From Caprella mutica (taxonomy: Eukaryota; Arthropoda; Malacostraca; Amphipoda; Caprellidae): a DNA stretch of 64,000 nt. The translations under genes were made by a program, and so were the position numbers. The number at the start of each line of letters is the position of its first letter. Position 1 is the first letter of the stretch. Location of the stretch: assembly GCA_947561585.1 (NCBI GenBank), contig CANNZV010001840.1, positions 204,664 through 268,663 of the forward strand, written 5' to 3'. The notes beneath the pieces are model-generated. The model ran no database searches. It worked only from the letters and a program-made list of their open reading frames with translations, and was not told the origin of the DNA. Shown here piece after piece: positions 49,301 through 58,473 of the stretch.

Positions 49301-52300
49301 TGAGGGAAAACTCCGGAATTAGAATTGTTGTTGAATTTTCTTTCCGGTTCATACTACGTGAATTTTCTTTATGAAATTCACTATTTTACCTTTTCGAAGA
49401 GTTCAATACAGGCTTGGAGATCCATACCGAAATCGACAAATGTCCAATTAATACCTTCACGTTTGTACTCTTCTTGTTCAAGTACGAACATGTGGTGGTT
49501 GAAGAATTGTTGCAATTTTTCATTACAGAAGTTAATGCAAATTTGCTCGAAACCGTTAAACTGAAAAAGTTATTATAAGGTGATAGAATTGATCTTTGAT
49601 ATTAGGAAGTAAGGGGTTGACGTTCGCTAGGTGATTTTGTAATCGAATTAAGGCCGGAGAGATTCTAACGTTGTCAATTAGATCCAATAAGATTGATCTG
49701 CAGATGAACCACGATTGCAGCGCTTCAAGAATCAAAAGCACGAGAAATGTCGTGCAAACAGATGACAAATATTTTGGGGGAGGGGGGATAATCGCATGGA
49801 AACTTTGAACTAATAAAAGGGAAAAGTTACACGCATATATTAATATTGGAGGGGCTACATTGAGAACCATGGGGAAGATATTGGCGCGACATAAGTTTTT
49901 AGGGGTACGTTTGGAAAGACCGGAAACATCACCGAAATAATAATTTGGAGAAAAGACGGGGGCAATTTCAGAATCGATGCAGGAGCTTATACAGGGGAAA
50001 TATTTTTCTGACTTCGGGAATCTACCTTTTCAAACAATTCGATACAGGCCTGTAGATCCATACCAAAATCTACAAAGACCCAATTGATTCCTTCTTTTTT
50101 GTACTCTTCTTGTTCAAGTACGAACATGTGGTGATTGAAGAATTGTTGCAATTTTTCGTTACAGAAGTTAATGCAAATTTGCTCGAAACCGTTGAACTGT
50201 TATAATTAACATATGGAATCATTATCTTCGAGAAATAATATATATTTTGGGGAACAATAATAAATAAACGATTGGGAAAATATAGATAACCGGGAGAAAT
50301 AATAATATTTTATTTTATAGATACTAGTATGAAAGAAGGTATTATTTCAGATATTTCAAGAATATATGTCAATATTCACAGTGTATTTTCATTAGTAACT
50401 TACGTCGAAAATTTCGAAACCAGCAATATCGAGCACACCAATGAAGTGAGCTCTCTTGAGTCCAGTTTCGAGGGTCAAGTTACACTTCTTCACGAGCCAC
50501 TTGAAGAGACGATCGAACATAGCCTTAGCCAAGGCACCGACGGAGTAGGAGACCTGATCCTTGTTCCTACCCTGGGTGACGAACTCGTTACCGACCTTGA
50601 TCTTGGGCTTGGTCAAGTTCTTGTAGAGATCAATACCGTCAACTCCGAGGAGTTTGCCGACGATCTCACCAACCTTTGAGTGAAATCATTTAATTAAATA
50701 TATGAACCATCACCGCCTATGAAATGGTATTTCTTACATCGAAATACTATATTACCTCGGTACCGTCAGCTTCAGCCTGCTCCTCACGACCTCTCTGCTT
50801 GAACTTCATTTCACCGAAGTGCATGACAGCAGCGGTCACCTTGTAGGCATCGGACTTCTCTTCAGCGGAGAAGTTCAAGATATCGAAAGCGGTCTGTTGA
50901 GTAGGGACACGAATTAAATGATGTAAAAATTGGCACAGTTTTTACTACTTCCCGTGGATTGTCTATTTTTAATTGTTAAAATGCAAGTATTTCAAATATT
51001 TCATTCACATTACTGATACACAGTGTCTAAAGATCTATCTAAGATTAAGGCTATAGTTTTTTTTGCAAACGCGTGAGCATTATACAAACCAAAATGTTAA
51101 TATGGTCATTGAAATTATTCTATCTGCTCTATTCTGTTGTGAGTGACAAATATAACATAAAGAGAAAACAAAACATAACGTTCGAATTGCATGAAAATAA
51201 ATTGTCGCTTCACATTCAAATGGTAAAAAGATGAGAAGAAATTTTCATCTCCTCCTACAATCATTAGACTTACATCTGTGAATTCCATCTCTTCAGCATC
51301 ATCAATAGAAGCGACAGTAATTTTACCCTGTGATACGTAATGATAATCGTAGATATCATTGCTGAGGTGGCAGGAAGCTATTGAAGCGGAACAAAAAAGA
51401 AAAGCTCTAATACCATAAACAAATTGTAGAACTAAGTTTGTTTAAAGAGGAAAGGAGTAGTACTGTTAAACGGGGTTAAATTCATTAACATTTTAAAAGA
51501 GAAAGTGAATTAGTAAGAAAACAGCTGTTTCTATCATCAGACAATAGAGCGCTGGTTTGGATTAGTAGAGAAAACTATTTGTCAGTTACGACACTGATAA
51601 TTGTACTGCGATCTACAAGAAGCAAAAGCTTTTTGTTTGTTTGCTTTCGTTACTATGAAGTTAGTCCAGGACTTACATCGGTGAACTCCATCTCTTCGGC
51701 ATCATCAATAGAAGCTACTGTAATTTTACCTTGACTAACGAAATGGTAGTCATGGATATCGTTGGAAAGGAAACAAATTGCTGCATGCGTAAAGAGAAGA
51801 TTTCGTTAATATAAAGTATGGCAATTTGATTACCCAAATAATACAAACAATTGGTATTTAAATTACGCAGTCTTTTGTGTGTTAAAAGAGTAAGAATATA
51901 TATAGATATTTATTAATGGAAGAAGTAGATCATATTGGAAATAAATTTTATATATTTATTTTGGTTCCAAATTCACTACAAACAAATTTACAAAACATGT
52001 AGAGAAAATTGGTTAATGAAGTAGGGAAAAATATTTTCATGGATTGTGTCCAAAGACTTTGGGAACAAGGAAGAACAAAGGAGGGGTGCTTGTTCTAGTT
52101 TCATATTTTTCATTTTTTATTTCAATGTTTCATTTTCAAATTATAGATGGTTAAACTTACGCTTGATAGAGGCGACCTTATCGGACATCAACTGGTAGAA
52201 GATGTGGTAAGACCTCTCAAGAGTCTGCTGAGAGATGACACGAGCCTTCTCAAGCAGGTAGGTTTCAATATCAGCACCGGACAGCTTGCCAGAGTTACCG

Positions 52301-53524
52301 AAATGGATACGGATGAACTTACCCTGTTGGATGACACAGATATTAGTTATATGTGTTAGATAGAGTTTGCAGACCGACTATAATCGAAATGATTTCCAAT
52401 ATACACTATCTGGAAAACCTATATTTATATTAATAGTATCTTGTACAATATGCATATCTAGGGAGGAGATTTGTTGTACTTACGAAACGGGAAGAGTTGT
52501 CGTTACGGACGGTCTTGGCATTACCGTAGGCCTCAAGTACGGGGTTGGTCTGGACAATCTGTTCCTCAAGGGACTGCTTCTGGGAAACTTCTTCTCCCTT
52601 CTTCTTGGGGCTGACAGCAACGTTGGCGAAGTAAGCAATTACCTTCTTTGTGTTCTCTGTCTTACCGGCACCAGACTCACCAGTGATAAGCATAGACTGG
52701 TTCTCGTGGGCTGTTGAAAATTGAGAAAAGTAAAATACATAACAAATTTGAAGAAAATATGTAATCCATTATTTTACGTGGCTAACTGTTACACGACTAG
52801 GAGTTCTAAAAATAGATGAAGCCACCAAGAGAATCTAACAGTCTACATTCTAACGGTAACTGGCAGTTTGCCAGAGGACTAATTCACCTCAATAGAGATG
52901 TCGTTATTATAGATTTAAATAAGAGAAAAATACGCTTTTTATTACTTTAATGTTGTGAGCAATTATTGAAAAATGTATACCAAATATCCTCAAGTTATTA
53001 GCATACTTACTCTGCAACATGTCCATGTAAGCACCATCGGAAATGGCGAAAATATGGGGAGGAACTTCATTACGCCTCTTTCCAATGTAGATCTTGGTGG
53101 TACGGGCGGTGTAAATTGGGTAACGCTTGTATGGGTTGATAGCGACGCAGAAAAGACCAGAGTAAGTGTAGATGAGCTTGTTGACGTAACGAGACTTCAA
53201 GTTGTACAGTACGGAAGCGTCGTTGAGGTAAGTCAAGTTGGACATGTCCTCGCACTTTTCGAATTTGGGGGGGTTGACTTGAGCAACCAAGTCCTTCTTG
53301 AAGTTCTTGGTCTCACCTCCGGGGATCTGAACGGTGACGAGGTCACCCTTGGTTCCCTGGATCTCGCCCTGGACGAAACCATCCTTTTCGCAGGGGACCC
53401 AGCAAGCCTTCTTACCATCGTAAGGCTTGCTTGAATCGATTCTCTTCTGCTCGAGAGAAACGTACAAGAATTCGGTGGGATCCGGATCGGGTCCTGAGCT
53501 CTTGAGAGAAATATGGCCAGGCAT
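34354..53524 (-). CDS. Mhc: Muscle myosin heavy chain, multi-isoform gene
   Basis: This is the motor of muscle thick filaments, hydrolysing ATP to move on actin. The CDS runs from ATG 53524 to TGA 34354 and sums to 1,954 aa with the longer tail, close to insect Mhc (about 1,960). Along the protein lie the P-loop GESGAGKT (182-189), switch I NDNSSRF (241-247), switch II DIAGFE (464-469), the relay, loop 2, the SH1/SH2 region [20 protein letters not shown], the converter, an IQ/light-chain region, then a coiled-coil rod from about residue 845. As in Drosophila one gene serves all muscles through alternative exons. Here there are 2 exon-7, 4 relay, 2 loop-2, 4 lower-50K, 6 converter, 2 hinge and 2 C-terminal choices. 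No alternative N-terminal exon 3 exists because that region is fused into exon 2. Antisense frames are shadows. Confidence 0.97.
34709..34746 (-). CDS. Mhc: Mhc optional exon, short C-terminus (RAV-stop)
   Basis: A 38-nt exon with acceptor ctcggtaacag and donor gtaagt. It adds three codons (R A V) and TAA, so inclusion ends the protein early and turns the last exon into 3' UTR. This is the layout of Drosophila exon 18, which adds one residue before a stop. Confidence 0.65.
35205..35795 (-). CDS. Mhc: Mhc rod exon, C-terminal coiled coil
   Basis: 197 codons, from [19 protein letters not shown] to [12 protein letters not shown], followed by donor gtgagg. Heptad-rich light meromyosin, needed for filament assembly. 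The last 10 or so residues leave the coiled coil. Constitutive. Confidence 0.95.
35902..36355 (-). CDS. Mhc: Mhc rod exon
   Basis: Coiled-coil rod from [20 protein letters not shown] to [12 protein letters not shown], with donor gtaagt. Constitutive; introns on both sides are under 110 bp. Confidence 0.95.
36444..37477 (-). CDS. Mhc: Mhc long rod exon
   Basis: 1,034 nt of coiled-coil rod, from [18 protein letters not shown] to [11 protein letters not shown], with donor gtgagt. Constitutive. Confidence 0.95.
37815..37893 (-). CDS. Mhc: Mhc hinge exon, version b
   Basis: 79 nt, AERERE-type start: [18 protein letters not shown] then ADMLSNDK, with donor gtaata. Same length and phase as 38201-38279 and similar in sequence (both have NDARSA/DDARSA). 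They occupy the place of Drosophila exons 15a/15b in the rod hinge. Both together would shift the frame (158 nt), so one must be chosen. Confidence 0.9.
38201..38279 (-). CDS. Mhc: Mhc hinge exon, version a
   Basis: 79 nt reading [18 protein letters not shown] then TDGLSRDK, with donor gtaact. Alternative to 37815-37893. Confidence 0.9.
38551..39437 (-). CDS. Mhc: Mhc rod exon, start of S2
   Basis: 887 nt from [19 protein letters not shown] to [12 protein letters not shown], with donor gtatga. N-terminal coiled coil (S2), with the conserved [18 protein letters not shown] block. Constitutive. Confidence 0.95.
40017..40490 (-). CDS. Mhc: Mhc lever-arm exon
   Basis: 158 codons from [20 protein letters not shown] through the light-chain-binding helix ([19 protein letters not shown], then [14 protein letters not shown]) into the start of the rod. 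It receives all six converter exons at a codon boundary (AAG, then GTA TTC TTC). Confidence 0.95.
40823..40952 (-). CDS. Mhc: Mhc converter exon f
   Basis: 130 nt, 12 longer than its five sisters, reading [19 protein letters not shown] then KEAANLIFE and KFRFGNTK. Donor gtatta. The most diverged version, with four more residues in the middle. Confidence 0.85.
41273..41390 (-). CDS. Mhc: Mhc converter exon e (GC donor)
   Basis: 118 nt reading [20 protein letters not shown] then [11 protein letters not shown]. The donor is gcatgt after AAG. Confidence 0.9.
41549..41666 (-). CDS. Mhc: Mhc converter exon d (GC donor)
   Basis: 118 nt reading [20 protein letters not shown] then [11 protein letters not shown]. 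The donor is gcacgt after AAG. Confidence 0.9.
42067..42184 (-). CDS. Mhc: Mhc converter exon c
   Basis: 118 nt reading [20 protein letters not shown] then [11 protein letters not shown]. The donor is gtgaaa after AAG. Confidence 0.9.
42629..42746 (-). CDS. Mhc: Mhc converter exon b (GC donor)
   Basis: 118 nt reading [20 protein letters not shown] then [11 protein letters not shown]. The donor is gcatgt after AAG. Confidence 0.9.
43023..43140 (-). CDS. Mhc: Mhc converter exon a
   Basis: 118 nt reading [20 protein letters not shown] then [11 protein letters not shown]. The donor gtcttt is weak and, read through, still codes V F like the start of the next exon. The six converter exons replace each other; in Drosophila the matching set is exon 11 (five versions), which sets power output and kinetics. 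Confidence 0.9.
43581..43698 (-). CDS. Mhc: Mhc SH1/SH2 exon
   Basis: 118 nt reading [20 protein letters not shown] then [18 protein letters not shown]. It carries the two reactive-cysteine helices. Constitutive, between two alternative sets. Confidence 0.95.
43844..43931 (-). CDS. Mhc: Mhc lower-50K exon, version 4
   Basis: 88 nt reading [20 protein letters not shown] then [10 protein letters not shown], with donor gtaagt. It codes the helix-turn-helix of the lower 50K domain next to the actin face. One of four equal-length versions in tandem. Confidence 0.9.
44302..44389 (-). CDS. Mhc: Mhc lower-50K exon, version 3
   Basis: 88 nt reading [20 protein letters not shown] then [10 protein letters not shown], with donor gtaaga. 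Confidence 0.9.
44648..44735 (-). CDS. Mhc: Mhc lower-50K exon, version 2
   Basis: 88 nt reading [20 protein letters not shown] then [10 protein letters not shown], with donor gtaaga. Confidence 0.9.
45018..45105 (-). CDS. Mhc: Mhc lower-50K exon, version 1
   Basis: 88 nt reading [20 protein letters not shown] then [10 protein letters not shown], with donor gtatga. The most diverged of the four. Drosophila has this region as constitutive sequence (exon 10). Confidence 0.9.
46021..46070 (-). CDS. Mhc: Mhc loop-2 exon, version b
   Basis: 50 nt reading [17 protein letters not shown], with acceptor tttttcacatag and donor gtacag. Loop 2 is the flexible Gly/Lys-rich surface loop that touches actin. 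Same phase as the 53-nt version; using both would shift the frame. Confidence 0.85.
46441..46493 (-). CDS. Mhc: Mhc loop-2 exon, version a
   Basis: 53 nt reading [18 protein letters not shown], with acceptor cattacag and donor gtaatt. Alternative to 46021-46070, one residue longer, with a different charge pattern. Confidence 0.85.
47152..47488 (-). CDS. Mhc: Mhc upper/lower 50K exon before loop 2
   Basis: 337 nt from [20 protein letters not shown] to [13 protein letters not shown], with donor gtaagt. Includes the [20 protein letters not shown] block. Constitutive. Confidence 0.95.
48027..48197 (-). CDS. Mhc: Mhc relay exon, version d
   Basis: 57 codons, [19 protein letters not shown] to [15 protein letters not shown]. 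The relay helix links the nucleotide site to the converter. Four equal-length versions; Drosophila exon 9 has three. Confidence 0.95.
48766..48936 (-). CDS. Mhc: Mhc relay exon, version c
   Basis: 57 codons, [19 protein letters not shown] to [15 protein letters not shown]. Confidence 0.95.
49390..49560 (-). CDS. Mhc: Mhc relay exon, version b
   Basis: 57 codons, [19 protein letters not shown], then [20 protein letters not shown]. It differs from version a at only a few residues (for example NWT against NWV). Confidence 0.95.
50026..50196 (-). CDS. Mhc: Mhc relay exon, version a
   Basis: 57 codons, [19 protein letters not shown], then [19 protein letters not shown] and QACIELFEK. Confidence 0.95.
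50404..50673 (-). CDS. Mhc: Mhc exon with switch II
   Basis: 90 codons from [20 protein letters not shown] to [21 protein letters not shown] is switch II. Constitutive. Confidence 0.95.
50756..50893 (-). CDS. Mhc: Mhc exon 8-like
   Basis: 46 codons reading [20 protein letters not shown] then [19 protein letters not shown] and DGTE. Constitutive. Confidence 0.95.
51274..51377 (-). CDS. Mhc: Mhc exon 7, version b
   Basis: 104 nt reading [20 protein letters not shown] then [13 protein letters not shown], with donor gtaagt. In Drosophila exon 7 (four versions) lies by the nucleotide pocket entrance. Confidence 0.93.
51677..51780 (-). CDS. Mhc: Mhc exon 7, version a
   Basis: 104 nt reading [20 protein letters not shown] then [13 protein letters not shown], with donor gtaagt. 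Same length and phase as version b; both together would shift the frame. Confidence 0.93.
52161..52323 (-). CDS. Mhc: Mhc exon after switch I
   Basis: Reads [20 protein letters not shown] then [19 protein letters not shown] and [13 protein letters not shown], with donor gtaagt. Constitutive. Confidence 0.95.
52484..52710 (-). CDS. Mhc: Mhc exon with P-loop and switch I
   Basis: Reads [20 protein letters not shown] up to [14 protein letters not shown]-binding P-loop, loop 1 ([13 protein letters not shown]) and switch I. Constitutive. Confidence 0.97.
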
Positions 53525-53603
53525 GGCGGTGGTGAGTACTTACACTCGTGAAAGTTCTTATAAGTCAGACACAAATAACGCCAGAACAGCAGCACTGGAC
53601 CTT
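53011..53603 (-). CDS. Mhc: Mhc exon 2, start codon and N-terminal domain
   Basis: The acceptor ttatttcag gives a 79-nt 5' UTR, then ATG in caccgccATG at 53524. The coding part (514 nt) covers [19 protein letters not shown], the SH3-like domain and the start of the motor to DGAYMDMLQ. Drosophila splits this region into exons 2-4 with alternative exon 3; here it is one exon with no alternative. Confidence 0.95.
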
Positions 53604-54920
53604 CTGAAATAAAAAAAGAAACTCATTAACAATCGCATTTGTGTTATGCATAATTCATTCTATATTGCTACTTGCAAGAGCGTTTAAGAGTTAAGAATAT
53701 TCAAAAAAATAAATTTTCATTATGAACCCGCGAAAAACTCATTCTTGAACAATTGTATCCCAGAATTTTATTTCCTTTCACTATTACATTCAAAATGATA
53801 ATTTTTAAATTAACTTAAATCATTCATTTTGCATCGTTCAATTTTATATTAAAATGCGCAAAAAGCAATCCGTGAAAAATGAAATAACGAACAGTTTGAG
53901 AATTAAAATATAGAATCATAGATTCTTCGTCAATTCAAAGAGATTAAAGAGACAAGTTGTTCATAAATTTTTTTTACCATGCACCACCAATTCTAACAAC
54001 CGTACTCTGTCACAACTGAAACAGAACACCTAACTTGACCACCTCTACACCCACGACACCTTTAGCTAGCTCTAATAATAAACTGGGTGTGTTCAACATT
54101 TACTTGACTTGAGCAGCCACGATACTTCCAATTCATCGAACTATTAAGAAAGTTACATTAGAGGCAGAATTTAATTTGAAACTTTTTACATTTCGAATAG
54201 GTATTTAATTTGAAACATTTTTCATTTTGAATAGTTATTTAATTTGAAACTTTTTACATTTTGAATAGGTATTTAATTTGAAACTTTTTACATTTTGAAT
54301 AGGTATTTAATTTGAAACTTTTTACATTTTGAATAGGTATTTAATTTGAAACTTTTTACATTTTGAATAGGTATTTCGTTTAAAACTTTATAACTTGGAA
54401 TTTGAATAGCAACCTGTAATTGTTCGATGAATGCAACGAATTTATAGTTACATTTAAGTATGCAATTATTCCATAGCAGTCATACGCAAACAAAGTCTTT
54501 TGATATTGTTGTATTCTTTAACTTTAAATTTTGTATCGATGAGAATCGTTAAAGTTTTCTTGAAATATTTAATTTACATAATATCAATTATTGATAAGTT
54601 TCATTAGAAAATCCAATAGAAAAGCAATTGGTCTTTTATTTTAAACTGAAACAAAAGACTTTGATTTCAATTCTACAAATATCACTTATCATATAAAGGC
54701 TCTGCACTGCAATGGCATTTCAGTCAATGAAAACTTTATTTTGAAGACATGCAAGAGGAGCAAGTTGTAAGATTTTCAGAAGATGAAACACACTATTGCA
54801 GTGAAGAGAGCGGATATATGAAGTTTTCAAACTATCACAGTTTTCAAGGGGCCACTTTGTCAGGTTGTAACATAGCACATTCACAATACTGAGCAGTACA
54901 CTTAGGTCTAGTTCACTTAC
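53604..54920 (-). other. Mhc: Probable Mhc intron 1
   Basis: AT-rich, without coding signal. It contains the 37-bp tandem repeat at 54165-54395. Confidence 0.5.
54165..54395. repeat. 37-bp tandem repeat, about 6 copies
   Basis: The unit contains tttgaataggtatttaattt and gaaactttttacat. It lies in the probable first intron of Mhc. Confidence 0.9.
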
Positions 54921-54966
54921 TATCGAAAGCTGTTCTGTCCCAAATCTCGTCTTGCCGAGCTTTATA
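54921..54966 (-). promoter_or_regulatory. Mhc: Possible Mhc promoter: TATA box and short exon 1
   Basis: On the minus strand TATAAA (54966-54961) is followed by about 40 bp and a good donor (gtaagt after 54921). Upstream (55020-55090) two CCAAT boxes face each other: gtgattggt and accaatcac. The exon would be only about 15 nt if transcription starts 30 bp from TATA, which is short, so this is tentative. Confidence 0.4.
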
Positions 54967-56848
54967 AACCCTTGCAATGTGATCTCCGTTATTCTTTCAG
55001 AACAGTCATCACTTTTCTTAGATGTATTGTGATTGGTCAGTAATATGCGGGTTACGTCCCTCTTTCATTCTTTCAACCAATCACAATTGAGTCTGGGTAG
55101 GAAGTTGGCTAAGATATCTAGTTTTGTAGTGACGCACTTTGGCCTACCTTTTAGGGAGTCAGCGGTGACAGTAGCCAAATTCTTCGCGAGGGGATTCTCC
55201 AATGTGCGCCACAGAGGGCGGGGGGAGTGCCATCTATTGGCAACCACTGAAAGGAGGCATGTAGGTCGAAACCTCTACTTCTTGCACACAGTACCTACCG
55301 TCTGTAATTAATCCATCTATAAGTATTCTGAAGGTGGTGGTAAGCATTGGATTTCTATCTTAATTTGCTGTTTTAATTTATTTAGATTGATATAATCAAT
55401 AGTTTCAGTTTAATCAATAAATATGATCAATAGTTATTATCGACTTATTAACTAATAATACTCTTCTATTGGTGCTCCGAACAGATTAATTTTCTTTCAT
55501 GAGAAACTTTTTGCAATTTCATACAACGGGACATTAAAATTTTTTTTAAGGAATCATATATCACCGGATTATTTATATCGTATTTTTATTTATCATATAA
55601 ATTTTGATTATCGAAATAAATGATTTTCAATATTAGGATGTAGTATATATGACGCTTTCGGTGGATCGAGGGAGGTAGTCTAAGCCACACTTTTGAAATT
55701 GTTTAGGATTACAAGTAGCTACTGTAAGTGAAAGAGTGCTTTTTAACATTTTAATTTGTATATATATTTTTGGAAGTTTAGTGAGAAATAACAGACAATT
55801 AAGGTCTTTTACCTATCTGCTTTAAATACTGATGAAACAGATAAATTTATTTTCCATGAACACTTCATTTTCAGGTTTTGTGGCTCAGGATAATCCTAAT
55901 TTGGTATAAGTTAATAAATGCCAAATGGAAACGGAATTCGATTACATTCCTTTGAGTATCGAATTACTACTATACATCACATCATAAATATTACTTAATA
56001 GTAATGCTTTCATATTTTACATTTGAATACATTTCATTAAATTAGGGAACTAAATCCTAAACCGTCATTTAGTTTTACTTTCAGATATAGATACATAGGT
56101 AAACCTGTATATACACATTTATTATGTATATTCTTTTCTATTTCCTTGAAATAATATTAATTTGAATCATTTACAGTTAGTAAGAGAGGAATTTAAATTA
56201 AAAAAATGTCAATTTATTTCAATCAATTTGAAATTTAATAGCTAGTTCAAATACTGTTTCCTAAACTTTGGTCAGTTTCTTCTCACGTTATTCACTAAAT
56301 AATTTCATTACCCTCTACCAATTTTCTTGGAATACGAAAAGATAAAAAAATACTAGTAATAATACTGTTAATGTAATAAATAATAATGAATAATACTAAG
56401 TGGCTGTACTTCAATAAAATAAAGAGTGAAAATATTGCAGGAAAGTGAGTAGCGTAACGAGCTAGGTAGTGGAAAATGAAAAAAATAAACTAAAATTACC
56501 CCGTTACTCTGCTAAATATTAACATTGCCCTGTTTAGGGTAATTTACCTACATTTTAAGAAACACTGGTCTAGAGTATTAATTATCCGATTTAATTCCAA
56601 TAAGTTATAGATAAGAACGCATAGAAACATGATAATTAAAATATATTCTCTGTGAAGAGAACATTTGGAATTGATTATAGAAAGTTTCAGAAAACAAAAG
56701 ATGCAATTAAAAATAATAATAAAAAAATTATATGTGCCATTTACATCAGTTCTTAATGTGATTAAATACCTGCGGAGACAAATAATTCCAAGTAACAAAT
56801 AGAAATGATAAGCTTGTTACATTCTTACAGTGTGTTTTCAATATGGTA
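54967..56848. other. Mhc upstream region; no gene seen
   Basis: 54967-55320 is GC-richer than its surroundings and may be promoter-proximal. The rest is AT-rich. Short frames here are not convincing. No perfect MEF2 site (YTAWWWWTAR) was noticed. Confidence 0.5.
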
Positions 56849-57712
56849 TAGGACACTGTAGGTGTTACAGGACACTGTAGGTGTTACAGGACACTGTAGG
56901 TGTTACAGGACACTGTAGGTGTTACAGGACACTGTAGGTGTTACAGGACACTGTAGGTGTTACAGGACACTGTAGGTGTTACAGGACACTGTATGTAATA
57001 CAGGACACTGTAGGTGTTACAGGACACTGTAGGTGTTACAGGACACTGTAGGTGTTACAGGACACTGTAGGTGTTACAGGACACTGTATGTGTTACAGGA
57101 CACTGTATGTGTTACAGGACACTGTAGGTGTTACAGGACACTGTAGGTGTTACAGGACACTGTAGGTGTTACAGGACACTGTAGGTGTTACAGGACACTG
57201 TAGGTGTTACAAGACACTGTAGGTGTTACAGGACACTGTAGGTGTTACAGAACACTGTATGTGTTACAGGACACTGTATGTGTTACAGAACACTGTAGGT
57301 GTTACAGAACACTGTAGGTGTTACAGAACACTGTAGGTGTTACAGGACACTGTAGGTGTTACAGACAGAACACTGTAGGTGTTACAGGACACTGTAGGTG
57401 TTACAGGACACTGTAGGTGTTACAGGACACTGTAGGTGTTACAGGACACTGTAGGTGTTACAGGACACTGTAGGTGTTACAGGACACTGTAGGTGTTACA
57501 GGACACTGTAGGTGTTACAGGACACTGTAGGTGTTACAGGACACTGTAGGTGTTACAGGACACTGTAGGTATTACAGGACACTGTAGGTGTTACAGGACA
57601 CTGTAGACGTTACAGGACACTGTAGGTGTTACAGGACACTGTAGGTGTTACAGGACACTGTAGGTGTTACAGGACACTGTAGGTGTTACAGGACACTGTA
57701 GGTATTACAGGA
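56849..57712. repeat. 19-bp satellite, about 45 copies
   Basis: The unit is cactgtaggtgttacagga. Variants include gtatgtgtt, cagaacactg and one copy with an extra cagacagaa. The core resembles the 23-bp unit at 6.85-9.40 kb. Confidence 0.97.
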
Positions 57713-57878
57713 CCTTATAGTCTATATGTCCCCGCAAAGATATGTTTGTTCACATTTCCTATTATAATTTATAGAGAAGTTCCATTCTCTTCTAGAATTT
57801 AAAAGGTGGAGTTAAATATCACTTTATTATGGTAACAATCTATCAAGATTTTGTTAAGATTTTACAACACTCGTCAAC

Positions 57879-57972
57879 AGGTATATCACTAACAGGTATA
57901 GCACTAAAAGGTATAGCACTAACAGGTATAGCACTAACAGGTATAGCACTAACAGGTATAGCACTAACGAAT
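57879..57972. repeat. 15-bp tandem repeat, about 6 copies
   Basis: Units of ggtatagcactaaca with single changes. Confidence 0.9.
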
Positions 57973-58473
57973 ATACCATTCATGTAGTTCAAACTAGCTA
58001 AGGATAATAATCATAATATATTATTCCTTTCTGTTTTTTGTCTTGCAATGCAGTCGAAATTATTCTTAGTTGTGAAAAGATGTTACATAATGAATTCCTG
58101 TGGTTTGATGGGTAATAGAGTGAATACATCCACAGTGTTGGGGAAAACCCCACATTACACATTTCTCTCTCTAGAGTCTAGAGGAATGCTAATCGGTGCC
58201 AAGCCAAAATGATGCACTCGATCTTTTATTTACGAAGAGAAGCATAAGCCATATGTTACGAAGCTAATCTTATTATTTAGAGTCATTGTTCAATTTAAAG
58301 TATCGAGAAACTTCGGATATTCTTATATATTAATATTTAACACTTTATATATAAATATCATGTTTAGATTCGAAATTAATCTTAAAAATTGTTGCATCAT
58401 AGTTTCATTTAATTTTGAGAGATTTAGTTTTCAAGTTGATGCATGAGGTGGCTCTGTTGCAACATTATTGTAA
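57973..58473. other. AT-rich, no gene seen
   Basis: No coding or RNA signal. Confidence 0.6.

Noticed and set aside
54720..54977. 85-codon minus-strand frame at the Mhc promoter
   Set aside because: It overlaps the candidate TATA box and first exon, has no known feature, and is probably chance.
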